Notes: generated from the letters alone by a model not told the origin. DNA of 64,000 nt from Myxococcales bacterium (GCA_012798435.1 JAAZNF010000061.1:51155-115154); one strand, 5' to 3'; numbered from the stretch's first letter, positions 35,501-43,385 are shown. Made by a program: numbers and translations.

Positions 35501-38500
35501 GGTCCCGTTGGGACAGGCCAAGTCGAAGTAACCGTCAGCGTCGCTATCCTTGTTGGTGGCGCCGGCGGTGCACGTTCCACTCTGGCACGTATCCAGGGTG
35601 GAGCACGGGTTGCCATCATTGCACGGTGTTCCGTTTGGCTTGTTCGGATTGCTGCACGTCCCCGTGGCCGGGTTGCACGTCCCCGCGTCGTGGCACTGAT
35701 CCAGCGGCGTGCACACCACCGGGTTGGCGCCCGTACAGCTTCCGCTCTGGCAGGTGTCCGCCTGCGTGCACAGGTTGCCGTCGTTGCAGCTCGTGCCGTT
35801 GGGTTTCTCCGGGTTGCTGCACCCCCCCGTGGCCGGGTTGCACGTCCCCGCGTCGTGGCACTGATCCAGCGGCACGCACACCACCGGGTTTGCACCGGTG
35901 CACGTCCCCGACTGGCAGGTATCGGCCTGCGTACACAGGTTCCCGTCGTTGCACGAAGTTCCGTTGGCCACCGGGGTGTGGGTGCACACCCCGCCTTGAC
36001 ACAGGTCGGTGGTGCATGGGTTGCCGTCGGCGCAATCGCCGTGCGAGAAGCACTGCATGCACCCGGTGTCGGTCATGTCGGTCTGGTTGTCGCAGTCGTT
36101 ATCCAGGGTGTCGGAGCAACTCGGGCTCCCGAAGGGGCCCTCGACCGCTCCCGGGTTGACCGAGGCGCGCGTATCGTCGCAGTCGGTGCCTCCCGGGCAT
36201 TGATTGTCGAAGTAGCCGTCGGAGTCGGCGTCGCGATCGGTGGCGCCGGCGGTGCAAACCCCCGCCTGACAGGTGTCGCTGGAAGAACAGATGTTGCCAT
36301 CGTTGCAGGAGGCGCCGTCCGGCTGGTTGGGGTTGCTACATACCCCGGTGGCAGGATTGCAGGTCCCGACCCGGTGGCATTGATCGAGGGGCGAGCAGGT
36401 CACGGGGTTCGCCCCCACGCAGCTTCCGCTCTGACAGGTGTCGGTCTGGGTGCAGGCATTCCCGTCGCTGCAGGCGCTCCCGTCCGGCTTGACCGGGTTG
36501 GAGCAGGTCCCGCTGGCCGGGTTGCAGCTGCCCGCCAGGTGGCAGTCGTCGAGCGGCGTGCACACCACCGGGTTGCTGCCGCTGCAAGACCCCCCCTGGC
36601 AGGTGTCGGTCTGCGTGCAGGCGTTGCCGTCGTTGCAAGGTGTTCCGTCGGGCCGGTTGGGGTTGCTGCACACACCCGTGGCCGGGTTGCAGGTCCCGGC
36701 CGCATGACACTGGTCCAGCGGCGTGCAGGTCACCGGGTTCGAGCCAACGCAGCTTCCACCCTGACAGGTATCGGTCCGGGTGCAGGCGTTCGCGTCGTCG
36801 CACGCGGTCCCGTCGGGCTTGACTGGATCCGAGCAAGTCCCCGTGGCCGGATTGCAGGTCCCGGCGTAGTGGCACTGATCGATCGGTGTGCAGGTCACCG
36901 GGTTCGATCCCTGGCAGACACCGTTCTGGCACGAGTCGGTGCGGGTGCAGGCGTTACCGTCGCTGCAGCCGGTCCCGTTCGGAAGCGCCGTGTTCTGGCA
37001 GGCTCCGGCCAGGCAGCGGTCGCTGGTACAGGGGTTGTTGTCGTCGCAGTCCGTGTCTCCGATGCAATCCCGGCAGTTGGGATCGTTGAGATCGGCAAAC
37101 CCGTTGCAATTGTTGTCTTTCGAATCGAAGCAGGTGGCATCGCCCACCGGCCCTTCCGGCATGCCGGGGTGGACCATGGCATCGTTGTCGGCGCAATCGT
37201 CTCCTCCGGGGCACGCGCGATCGAAATGCCCGTCCCGATCGGCGTCGAGGTTGGTCGCGCCAGCCAGGCAGGCCCCCGCCTGGCAGGTATCCAGGCTGGA
37301 GCAGGGGTTGCCGTCGTTACACGCGGTGCCGTCCGACTGGAGTGGATTGCTGCACGTCCCGGTAGCCGGGTTGCATACACCGGCCTGGTGACAATCGTCC
37401 AGCGGCAAACACGCCACCGGATCGGTGCCGTTACATGCGCCAGCCAAGCACGTATCCGTCTGCGTGCAGGCGTTCCCGTCGTCGCAAGCGGCACCGTCCG
37501 GGCTCATCGGGTTGCTGCAACTACCGGTCGCCGGGTCGCAGGTTCCTGGGAGGTGGCACGAATCGAGCGGCGCGCAGTCCACCGGCTGGGTTCCCTGACA
37601 GATTCCACCCGTGCACACCTGGACCCGATAGCAGCGGTTGTCGAGATCGCAGGGCGTCCCGTCCGGTTTGATGGGCTGGCTGCACTGGCCGGTGGCGGGA
37701 TCGCAGACGCCTGCGTTATGACACTGCGACAGGGGATTGCACACGACCGGATTGGCGCCGGTGCAGGCGCCGCTCTGGCAAGTGTCGCTTCGAGTGCAGG
37801 CGTCACCGTCGTTGCAGCCCACACCGTTCGGCCGGGCGGGGTTGTCGCACACTCCGGTCGCAGGATTGCAGGTGCCGGGATCGTGGCACTGATCGAGCGC
37901 GTTGCACACGATCGGATTCGAGCCCATGCAGCGGCCCCGCTGGCAGGAATCCATCTCTGTGCAGCGGTTGCGGTCGTCGCAGGCGATGCCGTCGGGGCGC
38001 ACCGGATTCGTACACTGGCCGGTGACCGAGTCGCACTGGCCCGCCTGGTGGCACTGGTCGAGCGGCAGACACACGACCGGCTCTTGCCCCACGCAGGTTC
38101 CCTGCTCGCAGGTGTCGCTCAGGGTGCAGGCGTCCCCATCATCGCACGGGTCGGCGTTGGGCAGGCTGAAACACCCGTTCACCGGGTCGCAGTTGTCGCT
38201 GGTGCACCCGTTCCGATCGTCGCAATCCAACCTCGAACCGGGAACGCAGGCGGAGCCGACACAGGTCTCCACTCCGTTGCACACGTCCAGATCGTCGCAG
38301 TCCTCGTTTTCGGAGCAGGGCCGGCAGGTCGGATCGTCCCCGTCCGTCAAGCCGTCGCAGTCGTTGTCCAGGCCATCTGCGCAGGCGCCGGCCCCGGCAG
38401 GGCCCTCGAACACGCCGGGATTGATGGCGCTGCTGCCGTCGTCGCAGTCACTGTATCCGCACGCCATGGTGGGGTAGCCGTCCCCGTCTTCATCCAGGGG

Positions 38501-40195
38501 CAGGCCCTGACAGCGGCCGTTGCGGCAGGTGTCCTGCATGGTGCACGGGTTGGCGTCGTCGCAGGGCCGCTGGTTGGCCAGGTACATGCAGCGGCCCGTG
38601 CCGGGGTCGCAGGCATCATCGGTGCAGGCGTTGCCGTCGTCGCAGGAGGTCACGGTACCGCCGGTGCAGGAGCCGTTGCGACAGACGTCGCCGCTGGTGC
38701 AGGCATCGAAGTCGTCACAGGGGTTCTGGTTGGGCGTGTGTTCGCAGCCCGTGGCGGGGTCGCAGGCGTCGTCGGTGCAATCGTTGCCATCGTGGCAGTC
38801 CAGAGCCTGGCTCCCGGGCTGGCAGGCGCCCAGGACACAGGTATCGCCCAGGGTGCAGGCGTTGCCGTCTTCACAAGCACCGTCCTGCGGTTCGTGAACG
38901 CACCCCGTCGCCGGCGCGCAACTATCACGAGTGCACGTTTCTCGGTCGTCGCAATCGATGGGGATGCCCCCGCGACAAACACCGTCCAGGCAACTATCGG
39001 CCCGGGTACAGCGGTTTCCATCGTCGCAGGAACGGGTGTTATTGAGGTGGCGGCACTGGCCGGTCGCCGGGTCGCAGCGATCGTCGGTGCACGGGTTGAT
39101 GTCGTCGCACGCCACGGCGATACCCGGTTGGCATACCTGGTTGAGGCAGGATTCCAGTCCGTTGCAGGCGTCGCGGTCGTCGCAGTCGCCGTCGCTCGCG
39201 CAGGGGTTGCAGCCCGCCTCCTGGCCGTCGGTCAGACCGTCGCAGTCGTTGTCGATTCCGTCCACGCAGGTGCCCGCCACGCCCCCGATCTCGGGCGAAC
39301 CGGGGTGAACGGCGGGGTTCCCATCGTCGCAGTCTCCGCCTCCGCAGGCTTCCGGGGAAAACCCGTCCTGGTCGATGTCCAGCTCCTGGCTGCGGCACAC
39401 GCCCTCGAGACAAACGTGGCCCACGGTGCAGGGATCGCTGTCCTCGCAGGAGGCGGTGGCCTCCGGCTCCTCGTCGGTGGACCCATCGCAATCGTTGTCG
39501 AAGAAGTCGCACACCTCGACAGCGCCCGGGTAGGCCCGATCATTTTGATCGTCGCAGTCGTCACCCCCACAGCTCGTGTCCGCGTGGCCGTCACCATCCG
39601 CGTCGACGCAGCCTACGCGGCACTCGCCGCCGATGCAGCTCTGACCGGAATCACAGGCGTGGCCGCAGCTTCCACAGTGGGCAGGGTCGGTGGCGAGATC
39701 CGCGCATACGAACCCGCACAGCGTCTGGCCCGTCGAGCAACTGGGAACGAACGCCACCGTGCGCGAAAGCGACACGCAGGCGCCCCCCTCGAACCGCTCG
39801 CAAATCCTGGCGCCCCCCACCTCGGCGAAGAGCTGCGCTTCCCCCGGCGTGGCCGAGCCCACGAACCCCACCGCCTTGCCGTCCGAATCCGTGGGAGCGC
39901 CGGGCTGCTCGAACACGTCGATCGTTTGACCTCCTGCGTTGCGCCCGGAGATCAAGAGGACCTGGAACCCCTGACGCGGCTCGCCGGAACCAGCGCCCAG
40001 GAGCCGCACCGTGACCATGATCGAGGGCGCGCCGTCGGCGGTTGCGCTGGCGGGCTCGACGGTCATCTCCCCGATCAGATCCGAACGAATGCTTCCGGAG
40101 CAGTCACAGCCGACCGCCCAGAAAATGATCAGGATGGTCGCCGCCGCTCCCAAAATTCGCAAGGAGAATTCCATGGTTTTTTGCGCTGCTCTCAT
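32528..40195 (-). CDS. Giant Cys-rich repeat lipoprotein with MopE-type metal-binding motifs
   Basis: 2555 residues. Lipobox WAVGC (Cys30). Then a short beta domain and a Stig1-like Cys cluster (CGFVCADLATDPAHCGSCG). Six 'putative metal-binding motif' modules of the MopE type are present (e.g. DADGDGHADTSCGGDDCDD...DNDCDG). Fifteen units of 55 residues are built on xPVxCxPLDQCHxAGxCxPATGxCxNP...CNDGNxCTxxDTCQSGxCxG, three of them split by a MopE module. The C-terminal about 600 residues lack the repeats: a predicted Ig-like region, an IPT/TIG domain (APLSAGGTLTITGTGF), then a beta-rich end. Probably a long, disulfide-rich, Ca- or metal-binding surface stalk. The start at 40195 follows AGCGGAGGATGTGCC; the track start at 40258 is upstream of this site. 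Confidence 0.9.
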   Translation of the reverse strand: MRAAQKTMEFSLRILGAAATILIIFWAVGCDCSGSIRSDLIGEMTVEPASATADGAPSIMVTVRLLGAGSGEPRQGFQVLLISGRNAGGQTIDVFEQPGAPTDSDGKAVGFVGSATPGEAQLFAEVGGARICERFEGGACVSLSRTVAFVPSCSTGQTLCGFVCADLATDPAHCGSCGHACDSGQSCIGGECRVGCVDADGDGHADTSCGGDDCDDQNDRAYPGAVEVCDFFDNDCDGSTDEEPEATASCEDSDPCTVGHVCLEGVCRSQELDIDQDGFSPEACGGGDCDDGNPAVHPGSPEIGGVAGTCVDGIDNDCDGLTDGQEAGCNPCASDGDCDDRDACNGLESCLNQVCQPGIAVACDDINPCTDDRCDPATGQCRHLNNTRSCDDGNRCTRADSCLDGVCRGGIPIDCDDRETCTRDSCAPATGCVHEPQDGACEDGNACTLGDTCVLGACQPGSQALDCHDGNDCTDDACDPATGCEHTPNQNPCDDFDACTSGDVCRNGSCTGGTVTSCDDGNACTDDACDPGTGRCMYLANQRPCDDANPCTMQDTCRNGRCQGLPLDEDGDGYPTMACGYSDCDDGSSAINPGVFEGPAGAGACADGLDNDCDGLTDGDDPTCRPCSENEDCDDLDVCNGVETCVGSACVPGSRLDCDDRNGCTSDNCDPVNGCFSLPNADPCDDGDACTLSDTCEQGTCVGQEPVVCLPLDQCHQAGQCDSVTGQCTNPVRPDGIACDDRNRCTEMDSCQRGRCMGSNPIVCNALDQCHDPGTCNPATGVCDNPARPNGVGCNDGDACTRSDTCQSGACTGANPVVCNPLSQCHNAGVCDPATGQCSQPIKPDGTPCDLDNRCYRVQVCTGGICQGTQPVDCAPLDSCHLPGTCDPATGSCSNPMSPDGAACDDGNACTQTDTCLAGACNGTDPVACLPLDDCHQAGVCNPATGTCSNPLQSDGTACNDGNPCSSLDTCQAGACLAGATNLDADRDGHFDRACPGGDDCADNDAMVHPGMPEGPVGDATCFDSKDNNCNGFADLNDPNCRDCIGDTDCDDNNPCTSDRCLAGACQNTALPNGTGCSDGNACTRTDSCQNGVCQGSNPVTCTPIDQCHYAGTCNPATGTCSDPVKPDGTACDDANACTRTDTCQGGSCVGSNPVTCTPLDQCHAAGTCNPATGVCSNPNRPDGTPCNDGNACTQTDTCQGGSCSGSNPVVCTPLDDCHLAGSCNPASGTCSNPVKPDGSACSDGNACTQTDTCQSGSCVGANPVTCSPLDQCHRVGTCNPATGVCSNPNQPDGASCNDGNICSSSDTCQAGVCTAGATDRDADSDGYFDNQCPGGTDCDDTRASVNPGAVEGPFGSPSCSDTLDNDCDNQTDMTDTGCMQCFSHGDCADGNPCTTDLCQGGVCTHTPVANGTSCNDGNLCTQADTCQSGTCTGANPVVCVPLDQCHDAGTCNPATGGCSNPEKPNGTSCNDGNLCTQADTCQSGSCTGANPVVCTPLDQCHDAGTCNPATGTCSNPNKPNGTPCNDGNPCSTLDTCQSGTCTAGATNKDSDADGYFDLACPNGTDCDDTRPLVNPGVVEGPYGNPKCADLLDNDCDTFTDMTDTGCMQCQSPSDCNDNNACTNDNCVGGVCQYANVTNGTPCNDGNLCTQSDTCQSGVCVGANPVVCTPLDQCHNAGTCNPATGQCSNPTKPDGTSCNDGNLCTQTDTCQSGSCTGANPVVCTPLDQCHDAGTCNPATGTCSNPEKPNGTSCNDGNLCTQTDTCQSGTCTGANPVVCTPLDQCHNAGTCNPATGTCSNPEKPNGTPCNDGNLCTQTDTCQSGTCTGANPVVCTPLDQCHDAGTCNPATGTCSNPNRPNGTPCNDGQPCTYPDTCQSGTCTGTAYSCDDHMPCTDDSCNGDGTCTHTPNPNPSAHPDFQYVETRCDTIDNDCDGCIDEGCAGYANPIVAAEVIPFSTQPGLRRISGNAQFGPHSTILPNPLRVQLNDGAGNPIPGQLVTFSVAGLGTVCFGDAQTQYACQDSSSDRICPMNILKDCNNTLGVLIDDLGNPASSLQVPTDANGQARVRLQTPAADTGLVVVSASANAQTVHFFAGSAIQLASTITVPTSTLAAPPTNPAFGPLIQTKWSNDSQAPTYLADFNSYTLTITGLSASTGTTHGVPSAPLSAGGTLTITGTGFAASGNTVWIGGVPVTPSAQSTTSITVPIPEGLPGAASVAVNDGTTTICKNQHGTADGSAANFGNLPSTVVAPANFWRLASKPVFIYADTGTLDGSEANVKLLGLDVCGNPLSLAGHTIALSAFNPDKVTPSNAVSIVAGPHSTTGVATVRHLSSVIRSAVLIGTVDGLSSNSLLDGNTVVATVPRMQPGTFTDMGLGNNNGVNSLIVRGADETNTQSRHLNPAIRLSQNNTYQSFWQTTYAFANASETECNLWLGNLTGQGNSANLPTTLGVTYFTAVAGTFLGAITGGAQVNGSAWDLGMVAMVAARVGINPSLASPTVFDVPAIVSAGWLRSPNASSQQVQEIFYNALLFLTDSTYPPGYPRELIVRIIQGRAMP
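34545..38090 (-). repeat. 165-bp tandem coding repeats
   Basis: The 55-codon units of the giant lipoprotein are spaced exactly 165 bp at the DNA level where uninterrupted: the same 'actgatcgag' word (or its one-base variant) starts at 34681, 34846, 35011 and 35176. Units nearest the 3' end of the gene (low coordinates) are nearly identical; those nearest the 5' end are diverged. Interrupted three times by MopE-type modules. The boundaries given are approximate. Confidence 0.9.
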
Positions 40196-40246
40196 GGCAC
40201 ATCCTCCGCTGGGACGTTCTCGAACAGCAACCTCCCGAACAGGTAA

Positions 40247-40255
40247 AGAATAGCA
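40247..40255 (-). promoter_or_regulatory. Possible extended -10 of the giant lipoprotein gene
   Basis: On the minus strand, TGCTATTCT gives an extended -10 (TGn-TATTCT) about 52 nt before the ATG at 40195; no good -35 is visible. Confidence 0.35.
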
Positions 40256-40342
40256 CATGCGCGGAGAACACCGCCACCTCGCGAATGCCCCCCCGAGCGG
40301 AGCACCCGTCCCCGACGCTGATTGAATTTTGAAAAACAGACC

Positions 40343-40519
40343 CTATGCGCCGTAATCGATGATGACCACGCTGGACGCCGGATCCTCATCCTTCGCCGGT
40401 CCCTCGGCTTCAGGCGGGGTGTCTTCCATGGGAAGTTCGGCCACCGGGCGGTCCTGGTCTCGACGCCGGCGCTCTTCTTCTCGCCGCTTGAGTTCTTCGA
40501 TGATGAACGCGTCCAGCAT
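40343..40519 (-). CDS. Acidic/basic 58-residue microprotein
   Basis: Absent from the ORF track. ATG at 40519 with AGAGGT upstream; TAG at 40343-40345. It begins MLDAFIIEELKRREEERRRR, a charged helix, continues with an acidic Pro-rich middle (MEDTPPEAEGPAKDEDP) and ends SSVVIIDYGA. From memory, short proteins with the opening MLDAFIIEE(L/I)KRREEER occur in deltaproteobacteria and their relatives, so this is likely a real conserved gene of unknown function; a search would confirm it. The overlapping plus-strand ORF 40322-40681 and minus ORF 40192-40536 are shadows. Confidence 0.75.
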   Translation of the reverse strand: MLDAFIIEELKRREEERRRRDQDRPVAELPMEDTPPEAEGPAKDEDPASSVVIIDYGA

Positions 40520-40575
40520 CTGGTACCTCTATCCACCGGTTCACCCTACCGGCCCATACCATTATTGACGCAAGA

Positions 40576-40584
40576 AATATACCA
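40576..40584 (-). promoter_or_regulatory. Possible extended -10 for the 58-residue microprotein
   Basis: On the minus strand, TGGTATATT is an extended -10 about 57 nt before the ATG at 40519, in an A/T-rich gap; the -35 is weak. Confidence 0.28.
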
Positions 40585-40693
40585 TTGGTTTGGACGACTG
40601 AATACTTGGAGAAAATATCATGGATATCAAAATGTTATAGTGTCGGAACGGATCATCACGACTCGTGGGACCATTTCGTAGGGTGTACAAAAA

Positions 40694-40708
40694 TGACATA
40701 AATTGTCA
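40694..40708. promoter_or_regulatory. Perfect dyad TGACA-N5-TGTCA, possible operator
   Basis: TGACATAAATTGTCA is a perfect 5-5-5 inverted repeat in the A/T-rich gap between the XRE-cupin gene and the microprotein gene. A regulator-binding site is inferred only from symmetry and from the adjacent regulator gene. Confidence 0.35.
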
Positions 40709-40743
40709 CCGACTATGCAGAAACTTGCGTCTCGGTGCGGCAA

Positions 40744-41355
40744 TCAAGCCGGGCGGGGCCGGTAGATCATGGTCAGGGTTCGGCTCTGGCCTGGGCCATG
40801 GTGGCAGATCCGGTGCCGAACACTCGAGTCGTAGTAGATGGAATCCCCTGGTCCCAAGATAAAGACCTGATCTTCGATCTGGACCTGGATCTTCCCTTCC
40901 AGGACGTACAGGAATTCCTCCCCCGGGTGAGAAGTATACTGCTCGATCTCGATGGGCTTGCCCGAGGCGTCGGAGGGGGCCTTCATGGTGATGAGGAACG
41001 GCTCCATCACCCGCTCGCGCTTCTCGGAACCCAGGCTGTAGTACTGCTGGCCGAAGTCCACCCCCGACTTGGAGGCGAAACGCGTCGAGGATTTTCCGTC
41101 AGCGGCGCGCACCAGCGAGTACATCTTGCGGGGGCCCTCGTCGAAGAAGTGCCCCAGCCTCACCCCCAACCCATCGCAGATGCGCATGAGGATCCCGAGC
41201 GCCGGGGAGATCATGTCTTTTTCGATCCGCAATAGCTCCTCGGTCTCGATCCCCGCCCGCTTTGCGAGCTGCTCCGGGGTCAGGCATGCCCCCTCTCGCA
41301 ACACGCGGATCTTCTCGCCGATGGGCAGCGTCACTTCTCGGTCTTCGGTCGACAT
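40744..41355 (-). CDS. XRE-family transcriptional regulator with cupin sensor domain
   Basis: 203 residues. N-terminal helix-turn-helix of XRE type (about 12-68: IRVLREGACLTPEQLAKRAGIETEELLRIEK) and a C-terminal cupin_2 domain (about 120-200: SHPGEEFLYVLEGKIQVQIEDQVFILGPGDSIYYDS...H). This architecture binds DNA and senses a small ligand through the beta-barrel; ligand unknown. GGGGGAGG precedes the ATG. 24 nt downstream of the SRPBCC gene, so possibly the end of the greA-recG-lipA gene series. Confidence 0.88.
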   Translation of the reverse strand: MSTEDREVTLPIGEKIRVLREGACLTPEQLAKRAGIETEELLRIEKDMISPALGILMRICDGLGVRLGHFFDEGPRKMYSLVRAADGKSSTRFASKSGVDFGQQYYSLGSEKRERVMEPFLITMKAPSDASGKPIEIEQYTSHPGEEFLYVLEGKIQVQIEDQVFILGPGDSIYYDSSVRHRICHHGPGQSRTLTMIYRPRPA

Positions 41356-41379
41356 GCTCCTCCCCCTTTCGGACGCAGG

Positions 41380-41823
41380 TCAGCTCGCGATGAGGCCTTC
41401 GGCTCGCCGCTTGAACGCCTCCAGCATCGCGGGCAGCGAGCTGGCCGCGAGGCGGGTAGTGATGGCGCTGGGGACCAGGAACCCCAGTTTGAGCTCCAGG
41501 CTATAGGTGGCGCGGGTCTTGCCCGGCGCGATCTCCTCCAGGCTCCAGGAGCCGGTGTTGATCGACATCATCTGCCCCTTTACCAGGGTCCAGCTCACCT
41601 TGCTGGGGCGTTCCTCCACCATGCGGACGGTGTAGCTCACGCGCGTGCCCATGACCTCCACTTCCTGGGTGACGATCTTGGCGTTCCCCTCTTCCCGGTC
41701 CACGGTGACCTTGCGCAACCCCACCTCGGTCAAGAACTCCGGGTACGCCGGGTAGTTGGTGATGACGTCGAAGAACTTGTCGCGGGCGACGTTCACCTCG
41801 ATGGATTTCTGTGCCTGGGCCAT
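41380..41823 (-). CDS. SRPBCC-family (START/polyketide-cyclase-like) lipid-binding protein
   Basis: 147 residues. Helix-grip fold of the SRPBCC/COQ10 class: SIEVNVARDKFFDVITNYPAYPEFL at the N-terminus, then alternating beta strands (VSYTVRMVEERPSKVSWTLV, TRATYSLELKLG) and a long C-terminal helix (LPAMLEAFKRRAEGL). It binds hydrophobic ligands in a cavity; in COQ10-type proteins these are quinones. The start at 41823 (MAQAQKS) follows AAGGAGCGAGCC; the track's 41880 start overlaps lipA. 10 nt after lipA. Confidence 0.83.
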   Translation of the reverse strand: MAQAQKSIEVNVARDKFFDVITNYPAYPEFLTEVGLRKVTVDREEGNAKIVTQEVEVMGTRVSYTVRMVEERPSKVSWTLVKGQMMSINTGSWSLEEIAPGKTRATYSLELKLGFLVPSAITTRLAASSLPAMLEAFKRRAEGLIAS

Positions 41824-41833
41824 GGCTCGCTCC

Positions 41834-42718
41834 TTATTTGGACGGACAGCATTGTACATCGGTTTGTTGGGCCGCTTCAACCGCGAGGGGGGCCTCGAAC
41901 ACCGCGCGGGCGTGATACGAGCTCCGCACCCGCGGCCCGGCGATCACGCGCATCGAGAGCGCCTCGCCCGCCTGGCGGAAAGCGGCGAAGGAAGCCTCCT
42001 CCACCCGCCGCGCCACCGGAAGACATTCGCGCCGGGGACGAAGGTACTGGCCGATGGTGACCACCCGGCAACCCCGCCGCGAAAGCTCCGCCAAGAACTC
42101 GCACACCTCCGTGTCGCTCTCGCCCAACCCCACCATCAACCCGGACTTGCACAGCAGCCCGGCGCCGGCCGCCCGTTCCAGCAAGCGCAACGAGCGCTCG
42201 ACGTCGGCTCCGGGACGCACCCCGGGATACAGGCGCGGCACGGTCTCCACGTTGTGGTTGAACACCTCCGGCCGGGCCGCGAACACCATCCGGCCGGCCT
42301 CCTCGTTACCGCAGAAATCCGGCACCAGGACCTCGATCCGCGCCTGCGGCAAGGTGCGCCGAACCGCCTCGATGCACGCGACAAAGTGCGTGGCGCCTCC
42401 GTCCGGCAGATCGTCCCGGGTCACCGAGGTGATGACCACATGCCGCATGCCGAGCACCGCCGCCGTCCGGGCCAACCGCTCCGGCTCCTGCGGATCGGGC
42501 GGCCGCGGAGGTCTCGCCACACCTCCGATGGCACAGAACCGGCAGCGCCGCGTGCAGGCGTCGCCCAGGATGAGGAATGTCGCCGTTCTGTCGCGAAAAC
42601 ACTCGCTCATGTTGGGGCAGCGAGCCTCTTCGCACACCGTGTGGAGCTCGGCGGCCCGAAGCCGCGCCTTGACCTGATGGCGATCCGACAGCCGCCCCAG
42701 GCGAACCTTCTCGGCCAT
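41834..42718 (-). CDS. lipA: Lipoyl synthase
   Basis: 294 residues. Radical-SAM enzyme inserting two sulfurs into octanoyl groups to make lipoate. Auxiliary cluster cysteines CEEARCPNMSEC, the radical-SAM CxxxCxxC as CTRRCRFC, and the C-terminal RSSYHA motif are all present. The N-terminus is short (starts about 28 residues before the first cluster motif) but complete for the catalytic core. One nt separates its ATG from the zinc-ribbon gene's stop. Confidence 0.95.
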   Translation of the reverse strand: MAEKVRLGRLSDRHQVKARLRAAELHTVCEEARCPNMSECFRDRTATFLILGDACTRRCRFCAIGGVARPPRPPDPQEPERLARTAAVLGMRHVVITSVTRDDLPDGGATHFVACIEAVRRTLPQARIEVLVPDFCGNEEAGRMVFAARPEVFNHNVETVPRLYPGVRPGADVERSLRLLERAAGAGLLCKSGLMVGLGESDTEVCEFLAELSRRGCRVVTIGQYLRPRRECLPVARRVEEASFAAFRQAGEALSMRVIAGPRVRSSYHARAVFEAPLAVEAAQQTDVQCCPSK

Positions 42719-42719
42719 G

Positions 42720-43385
42720 TCAGCTCTCGCTCTCCCCTCCCCGTACTCGCGCCCCGCAGCTGCGGCACACCGGCCCCGTCGAGGGCATGCCGCACTCCGG
42801 GCAGAGCACCCGGCGCTCTTCCTCTTCGCCGCTTGTGGCCGGCGCCGGACGGTACACCGGGATCTGGTTGCCGCACTGCTCGCAGATGCGGCCGACCTGC
42901 TGCACGTGACCGCAGTAACGGCAGGTGAGCGGAGCCGGAGCGGGCGCCGGCGCCGCCGCGGGAGCCGCCGCCGGGCGGTACACCGGGATGACGTTCCCGC
43001 AAGAATCGCAGAAGCGTCCCTGAGCCTGCTCGTGACCGCAGAAGACGCAGCGCAGCGGCCCCCCGCCTTCGCCTTGCGCGAGCGGAGTCGCGGGCACGAT
43101 GGGGATCAATTTGCCGCAGTTCTCGCAGGTCCGGCTACCGCTCTGGCTGTGTCCGCAGGCCGGGCAGGTCAGCGCGGCGGGGCCCTCGGGCACGAGCGGG
43201 ATCACCTGGCCGCAGGCCTCGCAGGTGCGCCCGCCCGCCTGGGTGTTCCCGCAGGCGGGGCAGCGGACCGGCCCGACCGGGGACGGGCCGCCAACGTTGG
43301 AAAGGCGGATGCGGGTGAGCTGCATGCCGCAGGCCTCGCACGCGACTCCCGACTCCTGTTCGTGTCCGCAGTATTCGCAGCGCAT
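42720..43385 (-). CDS. Six-fold zinc-ribbon array protein
   Basis: 221 residues made of six double-CxxC zinc ribbons of one type: CEYCG...CEACG, CPACG...CEACG, CPACG...CENCG, CVFCG...CDSCG, CRYCG...CEQCG, CPECG...CRSCG. Each has the spacing CxxCGxxQxxGxxCxxCG, linked by short Pro/Val segments (IPLVPEG, IPVYRPA). No other domain, signal or TM. Probably binds six zinc ions; nucleic-acid or protein binding is possible. The start at 43385 has GGGAGG upstream; the longer track ORF overlaps recG. 20 nt downstream of recG. Confidence 0.8.
   Translation of the reverse strand: MRCEYCGHEQESGVACEACGMQLTRIRLSNVGGPSPVGPVRCPACGNTQAGGRTCEACGQVIPLVPEGPAALTCPACGHSQSGSRTCENCGKLIPIVPATPLAQGEGGGPLRCVFCGHEQAQGRFCDSCGNVIPVYRPAAAPAAAPAPAPAPLTCRYCGHVQQVGRICEQCGNQIPVYRPAPATSGEEEERRVLCPECGMPSTGPVCRSCGARVRGGESES

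Noticed and set aside
34545-38090. Regular repeats considered as a CRISPR array
   Set aside because: Units are 165 bp, in frame and coding, with no short direct repeat/spacer alternation.
32369-40246. 2625-residue plus-strand ORF
   Set aside because: Antisense shadow of the giant lipoprotein gene; repeats mirror its codons, it overlaps the end of the TPR gene, and it has no Shine-Dalgarno or recognisable domain.
40322-40681. 119-residue plus ORF in the gap right of the giant gene
   Set aside because: Overlaps antisense to the better supported 58-residue microprotein; its right half is A/T-rich non-coding sequence.
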